50,561 bases of DNA from positions 1 to 50,561 of the forward strand of contig CAIYDY010000377.1 in assembly GCA_903925015.1 (NCBI GenBank), read 5' to 3'. A model generated the notes under the pieces. The model searched no databases, was not told the origin of the DNA, and saw only the letters and a list, made by a program, of their open reading frames with translations. The position numbers and the translations under genes were made by a program. This DNA comes from an uncultured Acidobacteriia bacterium (GTDB taxonomy: Bacteria; Acidobacteriota; Terriglobia; Bryobacterales; Bryobacteraceae). Positions 30,917 to 39,437 of this stretch are shown here, piece by piece (positions within the stretch are counted from its first letter, which is position 1; every line of letters starts with the position of its first letter).

Positions 30917-31975
30917 TTAAGCCGTGCGGCGACGCCGGACCCAACCGAGTACTCCGAGGCCACCAGCGATCATTGCCCAAGTGGATGGTTCCGGTGCGGT
31001 GTCGGTGGAAACCGTAATTGCTGACAAGGCGGTCCGACTAGTATTCACCAAGCTGCTTCCTCCGTAGAAAGCACCGCCGGTTAGACTTGTGATGGATATG
31101 CTCACCAGCCAGTCGTTCGTATGTTGGCCGAGAAAATCAAACCTTTGGGCGTCCAGCTGTACAGTGCCGGCCGTGTTCAGGTAAGAACCCGCGCGAGCGT
31201 CGCCAGCGTAGGAGCTCTGCGTTAATTGGGTGGAATAAACGGCCACCCCTGTACCCAAATTTACGGCGTTAGCCGAGGACCCCGCCGTCGTGTTCTGGGC
31301 ATAGGAGGAGCAGTTACTCGTGGTCGCTGACGGGAACGATGCAGATACGCCAGTACAAGCCACAGCATCGCGAATTTCCCGACCGGTTTTCAAATCGTAA
31401 GTGATCGTGGTAAGACCGGAGGTTGAATTTGACTGTGAACCGAAATTGAAGCTCACCTCCGTGTAGGAGTTGCCATTCACGCCGTATGCGTCTTGGAGCA
31501 TCGTCCAAACAACATTTGCACCTTTGATTGCCACAGGCACAATCAGGGTGGTTACCTGCCCAGAATTCGTGCCAGCCGCGCCCATCCAGACCGTGCTGGT
31601 GGAGGGGAGGCTGAGATTGACTCCGCCGCTGGTATAGGGGTCGGCAACATTGTACGAGGATGCCGGCGCAAAGCTGCTGGCATTGCTACCCGGGGCAGCT
31701 GCAGAGTTAGCTCCCGAGAAAAGGTTCGAACTGTAAGTGGGTATGCTGTTCCAATTGTTGCCGCCCTGAAGATTGGTACTGGAAGTTCCGACTGCCGAGC
31801 CCGCTACGCAGCCGTTGTAGCCCGAAGCGTTTTGCGTTGCGCCAGCGCACGCGGTCGTCGCGTTGACGCTGGTGGAGAAGGCTAGGTTGGTGGAAAGGGC
31901 AACTTGAAATTGGGCAGCGTTGATAGCGAATGCCGCAGCAAGCCCAAAGGATGAAATTTTTAAAATGCGAGACAT
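30917..31975 (-). CDS. PEP-CTERM sorting domain protein
   Basis: This 352-residue protein has an N-terminal signal peptide (about 1-20) and a C-terminal PEP-CTERM tail: PEPSTWAMIAGGLGVLGW followed by Arg-rich VRRRR. Such tails are cut by exosortase at the membrane during export, so the genome should encode EpsH-type exosortase elsewhere. The body is rich in Ser, Thr, Asn and Gly with a beta-rich pattern and no recognised enzyme motif. GGAGGA lies 8 nt before the ATG. It is monocistronic and convergent with the ACP-fusion gene across a shared terminator. Confidence 0.92.
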   Translation of the reverse strand: MSRILKISSFGLAAAFAINAAQFQVALSTNLAFSTSVNATTACAGATQNASGYNGCVAGSAVGTSSTNLQGGNNWNSIPTYSSNLFSGANSAAAPGSNASSFAPASSYNVADPYTSGGVNLSLPSTSTVWMGAAGTNSGQVTTLIVPVAIKGANVVWTMLQDAYGVNGNSYTEVSFNFGSQSNSTSGLTTITYDLKTGREIRDAVACTGVSASFPSATTSNCSSYAQNTTAGSSANAVNLGTGVAVYSTQLTQSSYAGDARAGSYLNTAGTVQLDAQRFDFLGQHTNDWLVSISITSLTGGAFYGGSSLVNTSRTALSAITVSTDTAPEPSTWAMIAGGLGVLGWVRRRRTA

Positions 31976-32148
31976 CTATGAGTTCCTCCGAGTCGGAAGC
32001 TCTGTTCCGATCTACTTCACTATACTACAGGTCGTCGACTATGAACAAACAATACAGCAGGGGGAGGTGGCTCGGGGTAGTTCTAGTACCAACCTGTGGA
32101 GGGTTGGAAGGACGAGTGAAACGCCTTCTGCGTTCTGACTTTCCGGTT

Positions 32149-33018
32149 TCAAGATAACATATTTGCTCGGAAATGTTTTGCGATACCGCCCGTTCCGATA
32201 ACGCTGTCGCTACCCAAGTTGAGCCATTTCATATCCCGGCTCCCGCATCCATCCAACGCGGACTGCGGCAACATGCCGATCAATTCCGTCCCGGCGATTT
32301 CCACCCCGGCCTCGTGCGCGAGACTCTGGACCATGTCGAAAACCACCCCCATCGGCGTCCGCTCAAAGTCCACCAAGTTCATGGATACTTGGACCAATCC
32401 CTGCTCCTCAAGATTCAAGCCCAAGGCCTTGACAGCGGGCAGGCCGCCGGACGATTCGCGGATGGCATGGGCTATACGGCGCGCAATTCCAACGTCGCGG
32501 GTTGAAAGGTTGATATTCCAGGCGATCAGGAATTTCCGGGCCCCCACCACGCAGGCACCCGCAGTAGGATGCCGCCCGGTCCCAAGATCAGGATCCAGCT
32601 CCGTCCGCCTGACATTTTCAAGACGGGCACACTCCGACCGGAGCGCGGCCGACTCGTAGAAAAAGACGGGCACCGCCAGCTCCCTCCAGATGCGATGGCC
32701 GGTATCGTGGGCCAGTCCCACGCACTGCTCCATCGTGGCACCGGATAGGGGGACAAAAGGCACGACATCAGCCACTCCCAGCCTGGGGTGAACGCCGGTG
32801 TGGCTTCGCAGATCAATGCACTCCACCGCAATCCGCACGGCCTCAAAGGCCGCCGTCGCGACGGCATCCGGTGGCCCGACGATCGTCAGCACAGACCGGT
32901 TGTGGTCCAGGTCCGACGTACGGTTGAGCAGCAGTCCCGCCGGCACCGCCGCCGCGATGCGGTCCACGACGGCCACGTTGCGCCCCTCGGAGAAATTCGG
33001 TACGCACTCCACAATCAT
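32149..33018 (-). CDS. ftcD: Glutamate formimidoyltransferase
   Basis: This 289-residue protein corresponds to the formimidoyltransferase half of FtcD. It moves the formimino group from formiminoglutamate to tetrahydrofolate, releasing glutamate at the end of histidine breakdown. The family opening VECVPNFSEGRN is present, followed by HTGVHPRLGVADVVPFVPL with the catalytic His, GRHPTAGACVVGARKFLIAWN and the substrate loop VSMNLVDFERTP. No cyclodeaminase domain follows. The ATG at 33018 overlaps the SDR stop as ATGA, so the two are co-translated. No other hut genes lie next to it. Confidence 0.93.
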   Translation of the reverse strand: MIVECVPNFSEGRNVAVVDRIAAAVPAGLLLNRTSDLDHNRSVLTIVGPPDAVATAAFEAVRIAVECIDLRSHTGVHPRLGVADVVPFVPLSGATMEQCVGLAHDTGHRIWRELAVPVFFYESAALRSECARLENVRRTELDPDLGTGRHPTAGACVVGARKFLIAWNINLSTRDVGIARRIAHAIRESSGGLPAVKALGLNLEEQGLVQVSMNLVDFERTPMGVVFDMVQSLAHEAGVEIAGTELIGMLPQSALDGCGSRDMKWLNLGSDSVIGTGGIAKHFRANMLS

Positions 33019-33803
33019 GTCCGCTTGTCCTTGAACGGACGGCGCAAATGCCGGCGGATGCCAAACGGGAGGGGCCGGACCAATGCCGCCACCACCTTGT
33101 AGACCAACCCCGGCACCACGATGACCCGGCCTCCGTCCAACTCCCGCAGCGATGCCTCCACCACATCGGCAGCCTTGAGCCAGAGCCAGTCCGGGATGCC
33201 CCGGCGGTCCACGCCCAAGGTGTCGTGGAATTCGGTGTAGGTGAAGCCGGGACAGAGCGCCTGCACGCGCACCTCGGATCTTGCGTCGCGGAGTTCGATG
33301 TCCAGGCCTTCGGTAAAACTGTTCATCCAAGCTTTGGTGGAGCAATAGCTCACATTGCCGGGATTAGTGGAGAAGGCCGCCACCGAAGAAACGTTGATGA
33401 CAGCTCCGCTATTGCGTTTCACCAGGAGCCCGAGGGCCGCTTGGGTGAGCCGAACGGTCGCCATTACATGCAGTAGATACATGTTGCGCTGCCCTTCTGG
33501 ATCCGCTGCCCAGAAATAGCCCAAGGTGCCAAACCCCGCATTGTTCACTAGAAGTTCGAGCCGGGGACAGTCGCGGATCGCCTTTTCGACGGCCTCCAAA
33601 CCAGATTCCGTGACCAAATCCGCAACCAGCGGCTGGACGGTGGTCGGCAGTTGGCGTGCCAGTTCAGACAGCCGTTCTCCGCGCCGCGCAACCAAAATGA
33701 GGTCATAGCCGCGCTCGGCCAACTTCCGGGCGAAGGTTTCGCCGATACCGCTGGATGCGCCGGTAATCAGTGCGACCGGACGGCTGCCGGGCTCATAGGC
33801 CAT
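33015..33803 (-). CDS. SDR-family oxidoreductase, DltE-like
   Basis: This is a 262-residue classical SDR. The cofactor loop is TGASSGIG, an Arg pair in LVARRGERL favours NADP(H), NNAG is present and the catalytic residues are Ser in VSSVAAF and YCSTK. The tail ends in a basic stretch. Two ATGs are possible, 33812 and 33803. A TAGAAT hexamer overlaps the first and lies 7 nt before the second, so a near-leaderless start at 33803 is preferred. It is first in the operon with ftcD and is divergent from pxpB. The substrate is unknown. Confidence 0.88.
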   Translation of the reverse strand: MAYEPGSRPVALITGASSGIGETFARKLAERGYDLILVARRGERLSELARQLPTTVQPLVADLVTESGLEAVEKAIRDCPRLELLVNNAGFGTLGYFWAADPEGQRNMYLLHVMATVRLTQAALGLLVKRNSGAVINVSSVAAFSTNPGNVSYCSTKAWMNSFTEGLDIELRDARSEVRVQALCPGFTYTEFHDTLGVDRRGIPDWLWLKAADVVEASLRELDGGRVIVVPGLVYKVVAALVRPLPFGIRRHLRRPFKDKRT

Positions 33804-33861
33804 AATCGACATTCTATCGGTTGCCCGCAGGCGGTTTGCCGCGCTAGGCTTGTGAGATCGG

Positions 33862-34515
33862 ATGACTTTGGCTGAAACATGCGGTTGTCGGCTGCTGTAC
33901 TCGAGCGACCAATCTTTGCTGCTTGAGTTTCGGGAGGCCTCGGACCGGCTCCTCCTGACGCTCGACGTCATCCGCGCCGCCGACCTTCCCGGCTTGGTGA
34001 ATCTTCACCCCGCCTACGCGACCATTCTGCTTGTCTTCGACCCGGTGGAAACAACCCACGCTGAACTCGCCGGGCACCTGCTGCCGCTGCTGGAACATGC
34101 ACCCAAACGTGCCTCACACGGCGCAATTCGTACCGTGGAGATCCCCGTGCGTTATGGCGGTACCGGGGGACCAGACTTGGACTGGGTCGCCGAACACCAC
34201 GGGATCACGCCCGCCGACGTGGTCGAATTGCATTCCGCAGCTGACTACGAAGTGCGGTTTCTAGGATTTGCGCCGGGCTTTGCCTACCTGTCGGGCCTAC
34301 CTGGGGTACTGGCCACGCCCCGGCTGGATTCACCCAGGACGGTTGTGCCCGCGGGAAGCGTCGGCATCGCCGGAACCCAAACGGGCGTGTACCCGGCTGC
34401 AAGTCCCGGTGGCTGGAGGCTGATCGGCAAGACGGATCTCCGCATGTTCGACCCTTCACGCAACCCCATGAGCCTGTTGGAACCCGGAGACAGGGTGCGG
34501 TTTATCCCCGTATGA
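33862..34515 (+). CDS. pxpB: 5-oxoprolinase subunit PxpB
   Basis: PxpB (older name KipI/YbgJ) works with PxpA and PxpC as an ATP-dependent 5-oxoprolinase, opening pyroglutamate to glutamate in the cytosol. The 217-residue protein has the family pattern: a first strand YSSDQSLLLEF, EIPVRYGGTGGPDLDWVA, EVRFLGFAPGFAYLSGLP and VPAGSVGIAGTQTGVYP, then LIGKTDLRMFDP. Length is normal. It is first in the four-gene pxp operon and overlaps pxpC by 4 nt (ATGA). About 50 nt separate it from the divergent SDR gene, which must hold both promoters. Confidence 0.94.
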   Translation: MTLAETCGCRLLYSSDQSLLLEFREASDRLLLTLDVIRAADLPGLVNLHPAYATILLVFDPVETTHAELAGHLLPLLEHAPKRASHGAIRTVEIPVRYGGTGGPDLDWVAEHHGITPADVVELHSAADYEVRFLGFAPGFAYLSGLPGVLATPRLDSPRTVVPAGSVGIAGTQTGVYPAASPGGWRLIGKTDLRMFDPSRNPMSLLEPGDRVRFIPV

Positions 34516-35426
34516 TCTCGGTACAATCGCCCGGGGCCTTTACCACCGTTCAGGACTTGGGCCGACCCGGCTATGGACTGGTGGGGCTTTCCCGGGCCGG
34601 TGCCGCGGATCCGGTCGCGATAAGGCTTGGGAACCGGCTCTTGGGCAATTGGGAGAATACCGCAGCGCTGGAAATGACGCTCCTGGGCGGAACGTTCCAG
34701 TTCCACCATGGTGCGGATGTGGCGGTAACTGGCGGAGCCTGCGGACCCGCCATGTGGAAGCCGTTCCGGGTCGCACCGGGCGGAATCCTAAAGTTCGGTC
34801 CGATCACGGGCGGTGTTCGCAGCTACCTTTGCATTCGGGGCGGCATCCAGGTTCCGCTGGTCGGAGGTAGCGCATCGACGCATATGCATGGCGCACTGGG
34901 GGGCCTCGAAGGGCGCGCGCTGCGGAAGGGCGATGTACTTGAATTGGGGAGCGAAGAGGCGTCCGGTGTGATTCGTAGCGGCCTGCGACCGGAAGTTCTG
35001 GCTGCGCTGGCCTACCGGTCAACCCTGCGGGTCACACGCGGTCCACAGGCGGACCGGTTCGACGCTGCCAATCTAGCCCGCTTCCACTCCCAAGCGTACA
35101 AAGTGTCAAACAATTCCAACCGCCTCGGCATCCGCTTGGAGGGTCCTGCCCTATCCTTATCAGATGGTGCAGAAATGACAACCGAAGGCGTTCCTTTGGG
35201 TGCTGTGCAGGTTGCGGCCGGTGGCCACCCCATTATCCTGTTCGTGGACCAACAGACGACCGGCGGCTACCCGAAGATCGCCAACGTAATCACCGTGGAC
35301 CTCCCCTCCGTGGGCCAGTTGCGACCCGGCGACGAGGTAAGGTTCCAACAAGTCGATCCATCCGAGGCACAACGGTTGATCCTGGACCGGGAGACATTGC
35401 TGCGCTCGGAGGAGATTTTCCTGTGA
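34512..35426 (+). CDS. pxpC: 5-oxoprolinase subunit PxpC
   Basis: PxpC (KipA/YbgK, biotin-dependent carboxylase-like) is the second half of the PxpBC kinase-like subcomplex that activates 5-oxoproline. The 304-residue protein has the typical opening SPGAFTTVQDLGRPGYGLVG, SRAGAADPVAIRLGNRLLGN, TGGACGPAMWK, YLCIRGGIQVP and the later EGVPLGAVQVAAGGHPIIL with DQQTTGGYPKIANV. These match the family throughout. Both ends overlap neighbouring genes by 4 nt, so the operon is translationally coupled. Confidence 0.94.
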   Translation: MISVQSPGAFTTVQDLGRPGYGLVGLSRAGAADPVAIRLGNRLLGNWENTAALEMTLLGGTFQFHHGADVAVTGGACGPAMWKPFRVAPGGILKFGPITGGVRSYLCIRGGIQVPLVGGSASTHMHGALGGLEGRALRKGDVLELGSEEASGVIRSGLRPEVLAALAYRSTLRVTRGPQADRFDAANLARFHSQAYKVSNNSNRLGIRLEGPALSLSDGAEMTTEGVPLGAVQVAAGGHPIILFVDQQTTGGYPKIANVITVDLPSVGQLRPGDEVRFQQVDPSEAQRLILDRETLLRSEEIFL

Positions 35427-36634
35427 TAGCCCTCCTGCGCTCCGCCTCAAAGGATCAACGGCGTGTGCTCTTGGCCGCCCAGCTTGGCTGGATGCTGGAC
35501 GGCATGGACGCACTTTTGTATTCGTTCGCGTTGGCAGGCATCCAGCGTGAATTCGGCATGACTTCGGCCCAGGCGGGATTGCTGTCCTCGATCCCGTTGG
35601 TGACGGGTGCAATGGGCGGCGCACTTGCGGGGTATCTGGCGGATCGGTATGGCCGGGCACGGGTACTGGTCTGGTCCATTCTTGTCTATTCCCTCTTCAC
35701 CGGACTGACGGCGACAGCCCGCAATCCCTTCGAGATGGGCTTGTGGCGCGCACTGATGGGATTTGGCCTAGGGGCGGAATGGTCGGCGGGATCGGTGCTG
35801 GTGGCGGAATCGTGGCCGACGGCCAGCCGGGGCAAGGCGGTGGGATTTGTGCAGTCCGGGTGGGCCTTGGGGTATATTTTGGCGGCCTTGCTGGCCGGTA
35901 GCGTGATCCCGCGCTACGGTTGGCGGGCATTGTTCGTTTGCGGGGTTCTTCCGGCTCTGGTGACGGTCTGGATTCGGCGCGCCGTCCCGGAGCCTGCGGT
36001 GTGGAGAGTCTCGGCGCAGCGTCCGGACCTGTCAATCCTGCTCACACCAAGGATTGCGCGGCCTCTGATTGTCGCCACGGCGGTCTGCACCAGCCTGTTA
36101 TTTGCCTATTGGGGATTGTTCACGTGGATTCCCGCATACCTGGCCACGCCGTTGGCGCGCGGAGGTGCGGGAATGAGCGTGGTGAAATCGGCAGCCTGGG
36201 TTGTACCGATGCAATTGGGATCTTTCGCGGGCTACAACTTGTTTGGCATCTTCGCCGACCGGTTTGGGCGTCGTCCGACCTTCCTCACTTTCGTACTCGG
36301 AGCCGCAGTGCTGGTTCCGATCTACGGCTTGGCTGGAGCGAATCCAACATTGTTGATGGCATTGGGACCATTCATTGGCTTCTTCGGCCACGGCTATTTC
36401 AGCCTGTTCGGCGCCATGCTGGCCGAATTGTTTCCGTCCTCGATCCGGGCGACGGCACAGGGCATTGCCTACAACGCCGGAAAGGCGGTCAGCGCGTTTG
36501 CGCCTTGGACTATCGGGGCGATTGCGGACACACGGGGGATCGGAACGGCCCTCGGTTTTACCTCCGCGTTCTTCGTCCTTGGAGCCGCTCTGATCTTTCT
36601 ACTGCCGGAAACAAAAGGGGAGGAACTGCAATGA
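35423..36634 (+). CDS. MFS transporter, probable 5-oxoproline or carboxylate uptake
   Basis: This 403-residue protein has 12 predicted membrane spans and the major facilitator signature GYLADRYGRARVLV between spans 2 and 3, with a second copy FADRFGRRP in the middle. The closest style is the SHS/aromatic-acid:proton symporters (GWMLDGMDALLYSFAL in span 1; GLGAEWSAGSVLVAESWP in span 4). It lies between pxpC and pxpA with 4-nt overlaps on both sides, which strongly suggests that it imports the operon's substrate, 5-oxoproline, by proton symport. The more usual partners in such operons are NRAMP-like or DUF969/979 proteins. Confidence 0.9.
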   Translation: MIALLRSASKDQRRVLLAAQLGWMLDGMDALLYSFALAGIQREFGMTSAQAGLLSSIPLVTGAMGGALAGYLADRYGRARVLVWSILVYSLFTGLTATARNPFEMGLWRALMGFGLGAEWSAGSVLVAESWPTASRGKAVGFVQSGWALGYILAALLAGSVIPRYGWRALFVCGVLPALVTVWIRRAVPEPAVWRVSAQRPDLSILLTPRIARPLIVATAVCTSLLFAYWGLFTWIPAYLATPLARGGAGMSVVKSAAWVVPMQLGSFAGYNLFGIFADRFGRRPTFLTFVLGAAVLVPIYGLAGANPTLLMALGPFIGFFGHGYFSLFGAMLAELFPSSIRATAQGIAYNAGKAVSAFAPWTIGAIADTRGIGTALGFTSAFFVLGAALIFLLPETKGEELQ

Positions 36635-37320
36635 CGATGGACATAAATTGCGATATCGGCGAAGTTCCCGAGATGATCGAAGGAGGTGGGCAGGAGTCGA
36701 TTCTGCCCCACTTGACCTCGGTCAACATCGCTTGTGGTGGACATGCAGGCGATGAGCGGATGATGCGGGTGTCGGTCGACCAGGCCCGCCGGTATGGACT
36801 CAAGATAGGTGCCCACCCATCCTACCCCGATCGTGCGAATTTTGGGCGGCTGGAACTGGACATGCCGCTAGGGGCAGTGGAGCAGACCGTTCATGAGCAG
36901 ATTTTGGCTTTGGTGAAGATCTGCGGCGGCATCGCACATGTAAAACCGCATGGGGCGCTGTACAACCAAGCTGCACGGGATGAGAAGCTGGCGATGGCGG
37001 TGGCGAGGGGCGTGGGTCGATTCAGCCGGACCGTCACACTGGTGGGGTTGGCCGGATCCAAGATGCTGGATGTATTCCGGTCGGAGGGCTTTCCCGTCTT
37101 GGCCGAGGGGTTTGCCGATCGCCGGTACGAATCGGACGGATCATTGCGCAACCGCCGTTTGCCGGGGGCGCTGATCCAAGATCCGTCGGATGCGGCAGCA
37201 CAGGCTGTGCGGCTCGCGAAATCGGGAGTTGCTGAAACGATTTGCATCCACGGGGATACGCCCGGGGCAGCAATGATTGCTGCGGCCGTGTCGAAAGCTC
37301 TCCGGGGAGCCAGCTCTTAG
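36631..37320 (+). CDS. pxpA: 5-oxoprolinase subunit PxpA (LamB/YcsF family)
   Basis: PxpA is the ring-opening subunit of 5-oxoprolinase. The 229-residue protein has the LamB/YcsF pattern MDINCDIGEVPEMIEGG, NIACGGHAGDERMM, GAHPSYPDRANFGR, HVKPHGALYN and ICIHGDTPGA, a TIM-barrel-like hydrolase with Asp and His residues at the active site. It is a little shorter than the usual 245-250 residues, in the central region. Start at ATG 36631 overlaps the MFS stop (ATGA); a second ATG lies 6 nt in. The stop interlocks with that of the convergent acyltransferase gene. Confidence 0.93.
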   Translation: MTMDINCDIGEVPEMIEGGGQESILPHLTSVNIACGGHAGDERMMRVSVDQARRYGLKIGAHPSYPDRANFGRLELDMPLGAVEQTVHEQILALVKICGGIAHVKPHGALYNQAARDEKLAMAVARGVGRFSRTVTLVGLAGSKMLDVFRSEGFPVLAEGFADRRYESDGSLRNRRLPGALIQDPSDAAAQAVRLAKSGVAETICIHGDTPGAAMIAAAVSKALRGASS

Positions 37321-38450
37321 TATTCGAAATATTTTTTCAGCCGGAGAAACGGCTGTTCCAAGACAACCCAGCTGGTCATCGCCATCAACAAGACCGCCAA
37401 AACTGTGAGGGCCCATCCGAGCGGCGGCCAAAACAAGTGGTTGATGTTTTGGTAGACACTGATCGCGATCCAATGGAGGACATACATGCCGTAGCTGTAT
37501 TTGCCGATTGTGCCCAGCGACGGACTCGCGAGCAGCCTGTAGAGCGGTGATTCCTTGGACAGCGCGAGAACAAGGACCATCACCAAGGTATAAATTGTGG
37601 CCGTCCCGCTATCCTTCAGGATCTGGACAACCGGCAAGCGGCTGCCACTCAGGAGTACGAAACTCGCTGCTCCCAAGGGCAAGATGCCGAGAGTGGCATA
37701 CATTGCGTAGCGTTTCAGTGACGGACCGACGCCGGACTCCTCGGTCAATACCGCCAACAGGGAGCCCAATGCCAAGGCGTCGATCCGGCAGAGTGTGAAG
37801 TAGGAGGTCTGGTGTCCGCCCCACTGCAGAGCGCAGCGGGTTGCCAGCGCGATTGGAATCGTCGAAAGCAGGACCCAGCGAAGCTGCCTTCGAGGCAGAA
37901 AACTGGCAACAAACGGCCACACCATGTAAAAGTGTTCCTCCACCGCGAGGCTCCAGAAGTGGGCCTTGGCCTGCCAGGCATGAGTCTCCACCGGGATTTC
38001 GAGGAAGGTCATTGCCGCGTTTTGCAAGTAGGTCCAATACCAAAACTGAGTTGCAAACGGCAGTTTTTCCCCTATGCCTAGTGTTGGCAGAATGACGAAG
38101 ACCACCAACAAGAATCCATAGTAGAGCGGGAAGATACGCAATACCCGGCGCATGTAGAAATTTGCGAGGTGGTGCGGGCGGTTTCGGGTGCGGAGCAAAA
38201 TCCGTGTAATGAGGAATCCGGAAAGGACGAAGAACAGATCCACTCCGGTGCCGCCGAAACTCGCGAGAACGAGGACAAATTTCGGTGGGCGTGTCGGCAG
38301 CGCATAGGCAAGAAAATGCCCTGTTATCACCATCAGGACCGCTAGAGCCCGCAAGCCGTCCAGCGCGGGAAGATGCTGGTCCAGTGCGATCCGGTCCACC
38401 TTGGACTGGCCCCGCGCTGGCGCGATAGGGCTGGGGGAAGGTGAACTCAT
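37317..38450 (-). CDS. Acyltransferase-3 family membrane O-acyltransferase
   Basis: This 377-residue protein is an OafA/NodX-like acyltransferase with about ten membrane spans. It transfers acetyl or succinyl groups from a CoA donor to cell-surface sugars. The motifs are LPALDGLRALAVLMVITGHF, in which the catalytic His is the one before F, FFVLSGFLITRILLRTR, YMRRVLRIFPLYY and HFWSLAVEEHFYMVWPF. No C-terminal SGNH domain is present. Start at ATG 38450. It lies 25 nt downstream of the ATP-grasp gene and may be co-transcribed with it. Its stop overlaps that of pxpA. Confidence 0.92.
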   Translation of the reverse strand: MSSPSPSPIAPARGQSKVDRIALDQHLPALDGLRALAVLMVITGHFLAYALPTRPPKFVLVLASFGGTGVDLFFVLSGFLITRILLRTRNRPHHLANFYMRRVLRIFPLYYGFLLVVFVILPTLGIGEKLPFATQFWYWTYLQNAAMTFLEIPVETHAWQAKAHFWSLAVEEHFYMVWPFVASFLPRRQLRWVLLSTIPIALATRCALQWGGHQTSYFTLCRIDALALGSLLAVLTEESGVGPSLKRYAMYATLGILPLGAASFVLLSGSRLPVVQILKDSGTATIYTLVMVLVLALSKESPLYRLLASPSLGTIGKYSYGMYVLHWIAISVYQNINHLFWPPLGWALTVLAVLLMAMTSWVVLEQPFLRLKKYFEY

Positions 38451-38475
38451 TCGATACCGTTTGAGGATAACATCT

Positions 38476-39411
38476 TCAATCCGCTTGGATCAGGCGCTCC
38501 AAGTAATCCACGACGCGCTCAAACGGATCGAAACCGAACGTCCGGGCAATCGGCGCGCGCAGATTTGAATTGGCATTGACGTCATAGAAAATCAGCCGAC
38601 CGTCCTTGGATTCCAGATACTCGATGCCGCCCACATCCAAGCCACCGGCGGCCATGATCCGTTTTCCCGCCTCGACCGCTGCTGCCGGAACCTCGGGGTA
38701 TGGATGGAACTCGACCGGCGCGACCGGCTTCACTTCCGGGATTTCACAGCTCCCTTCGCCATCGACCGGATTGCAGACCTCCGATGGGCAGAGGTTGAAC
38801 GCGCCGTGGGAAACCACCCGCATCGCGTAGAGCAGTTCGCCGCCGAGGAACTCCATGCGGACAATTCCGCGCGCGGGGTCGGTCTCGAAATACTCCTGCA
38901 ACAGGAGGAGGTTGTCCGGGAGCCAGATATCGGGACGGTCCCGCAACAACACGTGCAACTCCGCAGGCGCGTTCAGCAGGAACATCCGGGCACCGCTGCC
39001 ACCTTGTTCCGGCTTCACCAGCGCGGGCCAATGGTTCCAATTCGCCAAGGCGGTTTCGGCATCGTTGAAAGCGAGGGACTGCGGGTGGTCGATGCCAAGC
39101 TGCTTCATCAGCGCGCCTTGCGCCGATTTCGAAAGCTCCAATGCGAAAGCCTGTGAACCGTTCAAGACCCTCGCGCCACCCATTTCCAACGTCCGCATCA
39201 GGGAAAGGCAAAGCGGCACAGCGCGCGCATTGCCCCGCACGTAGGCGCTGGGGCTGGCTTGGTTGAAATAAAGCGGGGCCTTCGGGAGCGCGTCGGGGTC
39301 AAAACAGGCCCGCTTCAAATCAAACACGCCGTAGTTGATGCCGCGGGTGTCCAAGGCGGCGAAGAGGGGCTTCTGCCACTCGGGGTGTTCGTGGAGAACG
39401 ATCAGATCCAT
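38476..39411 (-). CDS. RimK-like ATP-grasp ligase
   Basis: This 311-residue protein is an ATP-grasp ligase related to alpha-L-glutamate ligases. The N-terminal 95 residues form a pre-ATP-grasp fold (MDLIVLHEHPEWQKPLFAAL). Then come the ATP-binding Lys in PALVKPEQGGSGARMF, the hinge LLLQEYFE, and the Mg2+-binding end IEYLESKDGRLIFYDVNANS with Asp and Asn ligands. Such enzymes join a carboxylate to an amine with ATP. Four cysteines are spread through the protein, two of them close together in LCPSEVCN. The substrate cannot be inferred; neighbours are DUF4159 genes and an acyltransferase. Confidence 0.87.
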   Translation of the reverse strand: MDLIVLHEHPEWQKPLFAALDTRGINYGVFDLKRACFDPDALPKAPLYFNQASPSAYVRGNARAVPLCLSLMRTLEMGGARVLNGSQAFALELSKSAQGALMKQLGIDHPQSLAFNDAETALANWNHWPALVKPEQGGSGARMFLLNAPAELHVLLRDRPDIWLPDNLLLLQEYFETDPARGIVRMEFLGGELLYAMRVVSHGAFNLCPSEVCNPVDGEGSCEIPEVKPVAPVEFHPYPEVPAAAVEAGKRIMAAGGLDVGGIEYLESKDGRLIFYDVNANSNLRAPIARTFGFDPFERVVDYLERLIQAD

Positions 39412-39437
39412 GTTGTTGGTCGGGTTGGGTGGAGCGT

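Noticed and set aside
31976-32148. Hidden gene in the gap between the PEP-CTERM and ftcD genes
   Set aside because: Short frames there lack starts with ribosome sites; the gap fits a promoter and 5' leader for the minus-strand PEP-CTERM gene (TATAGT and GGAGGA).
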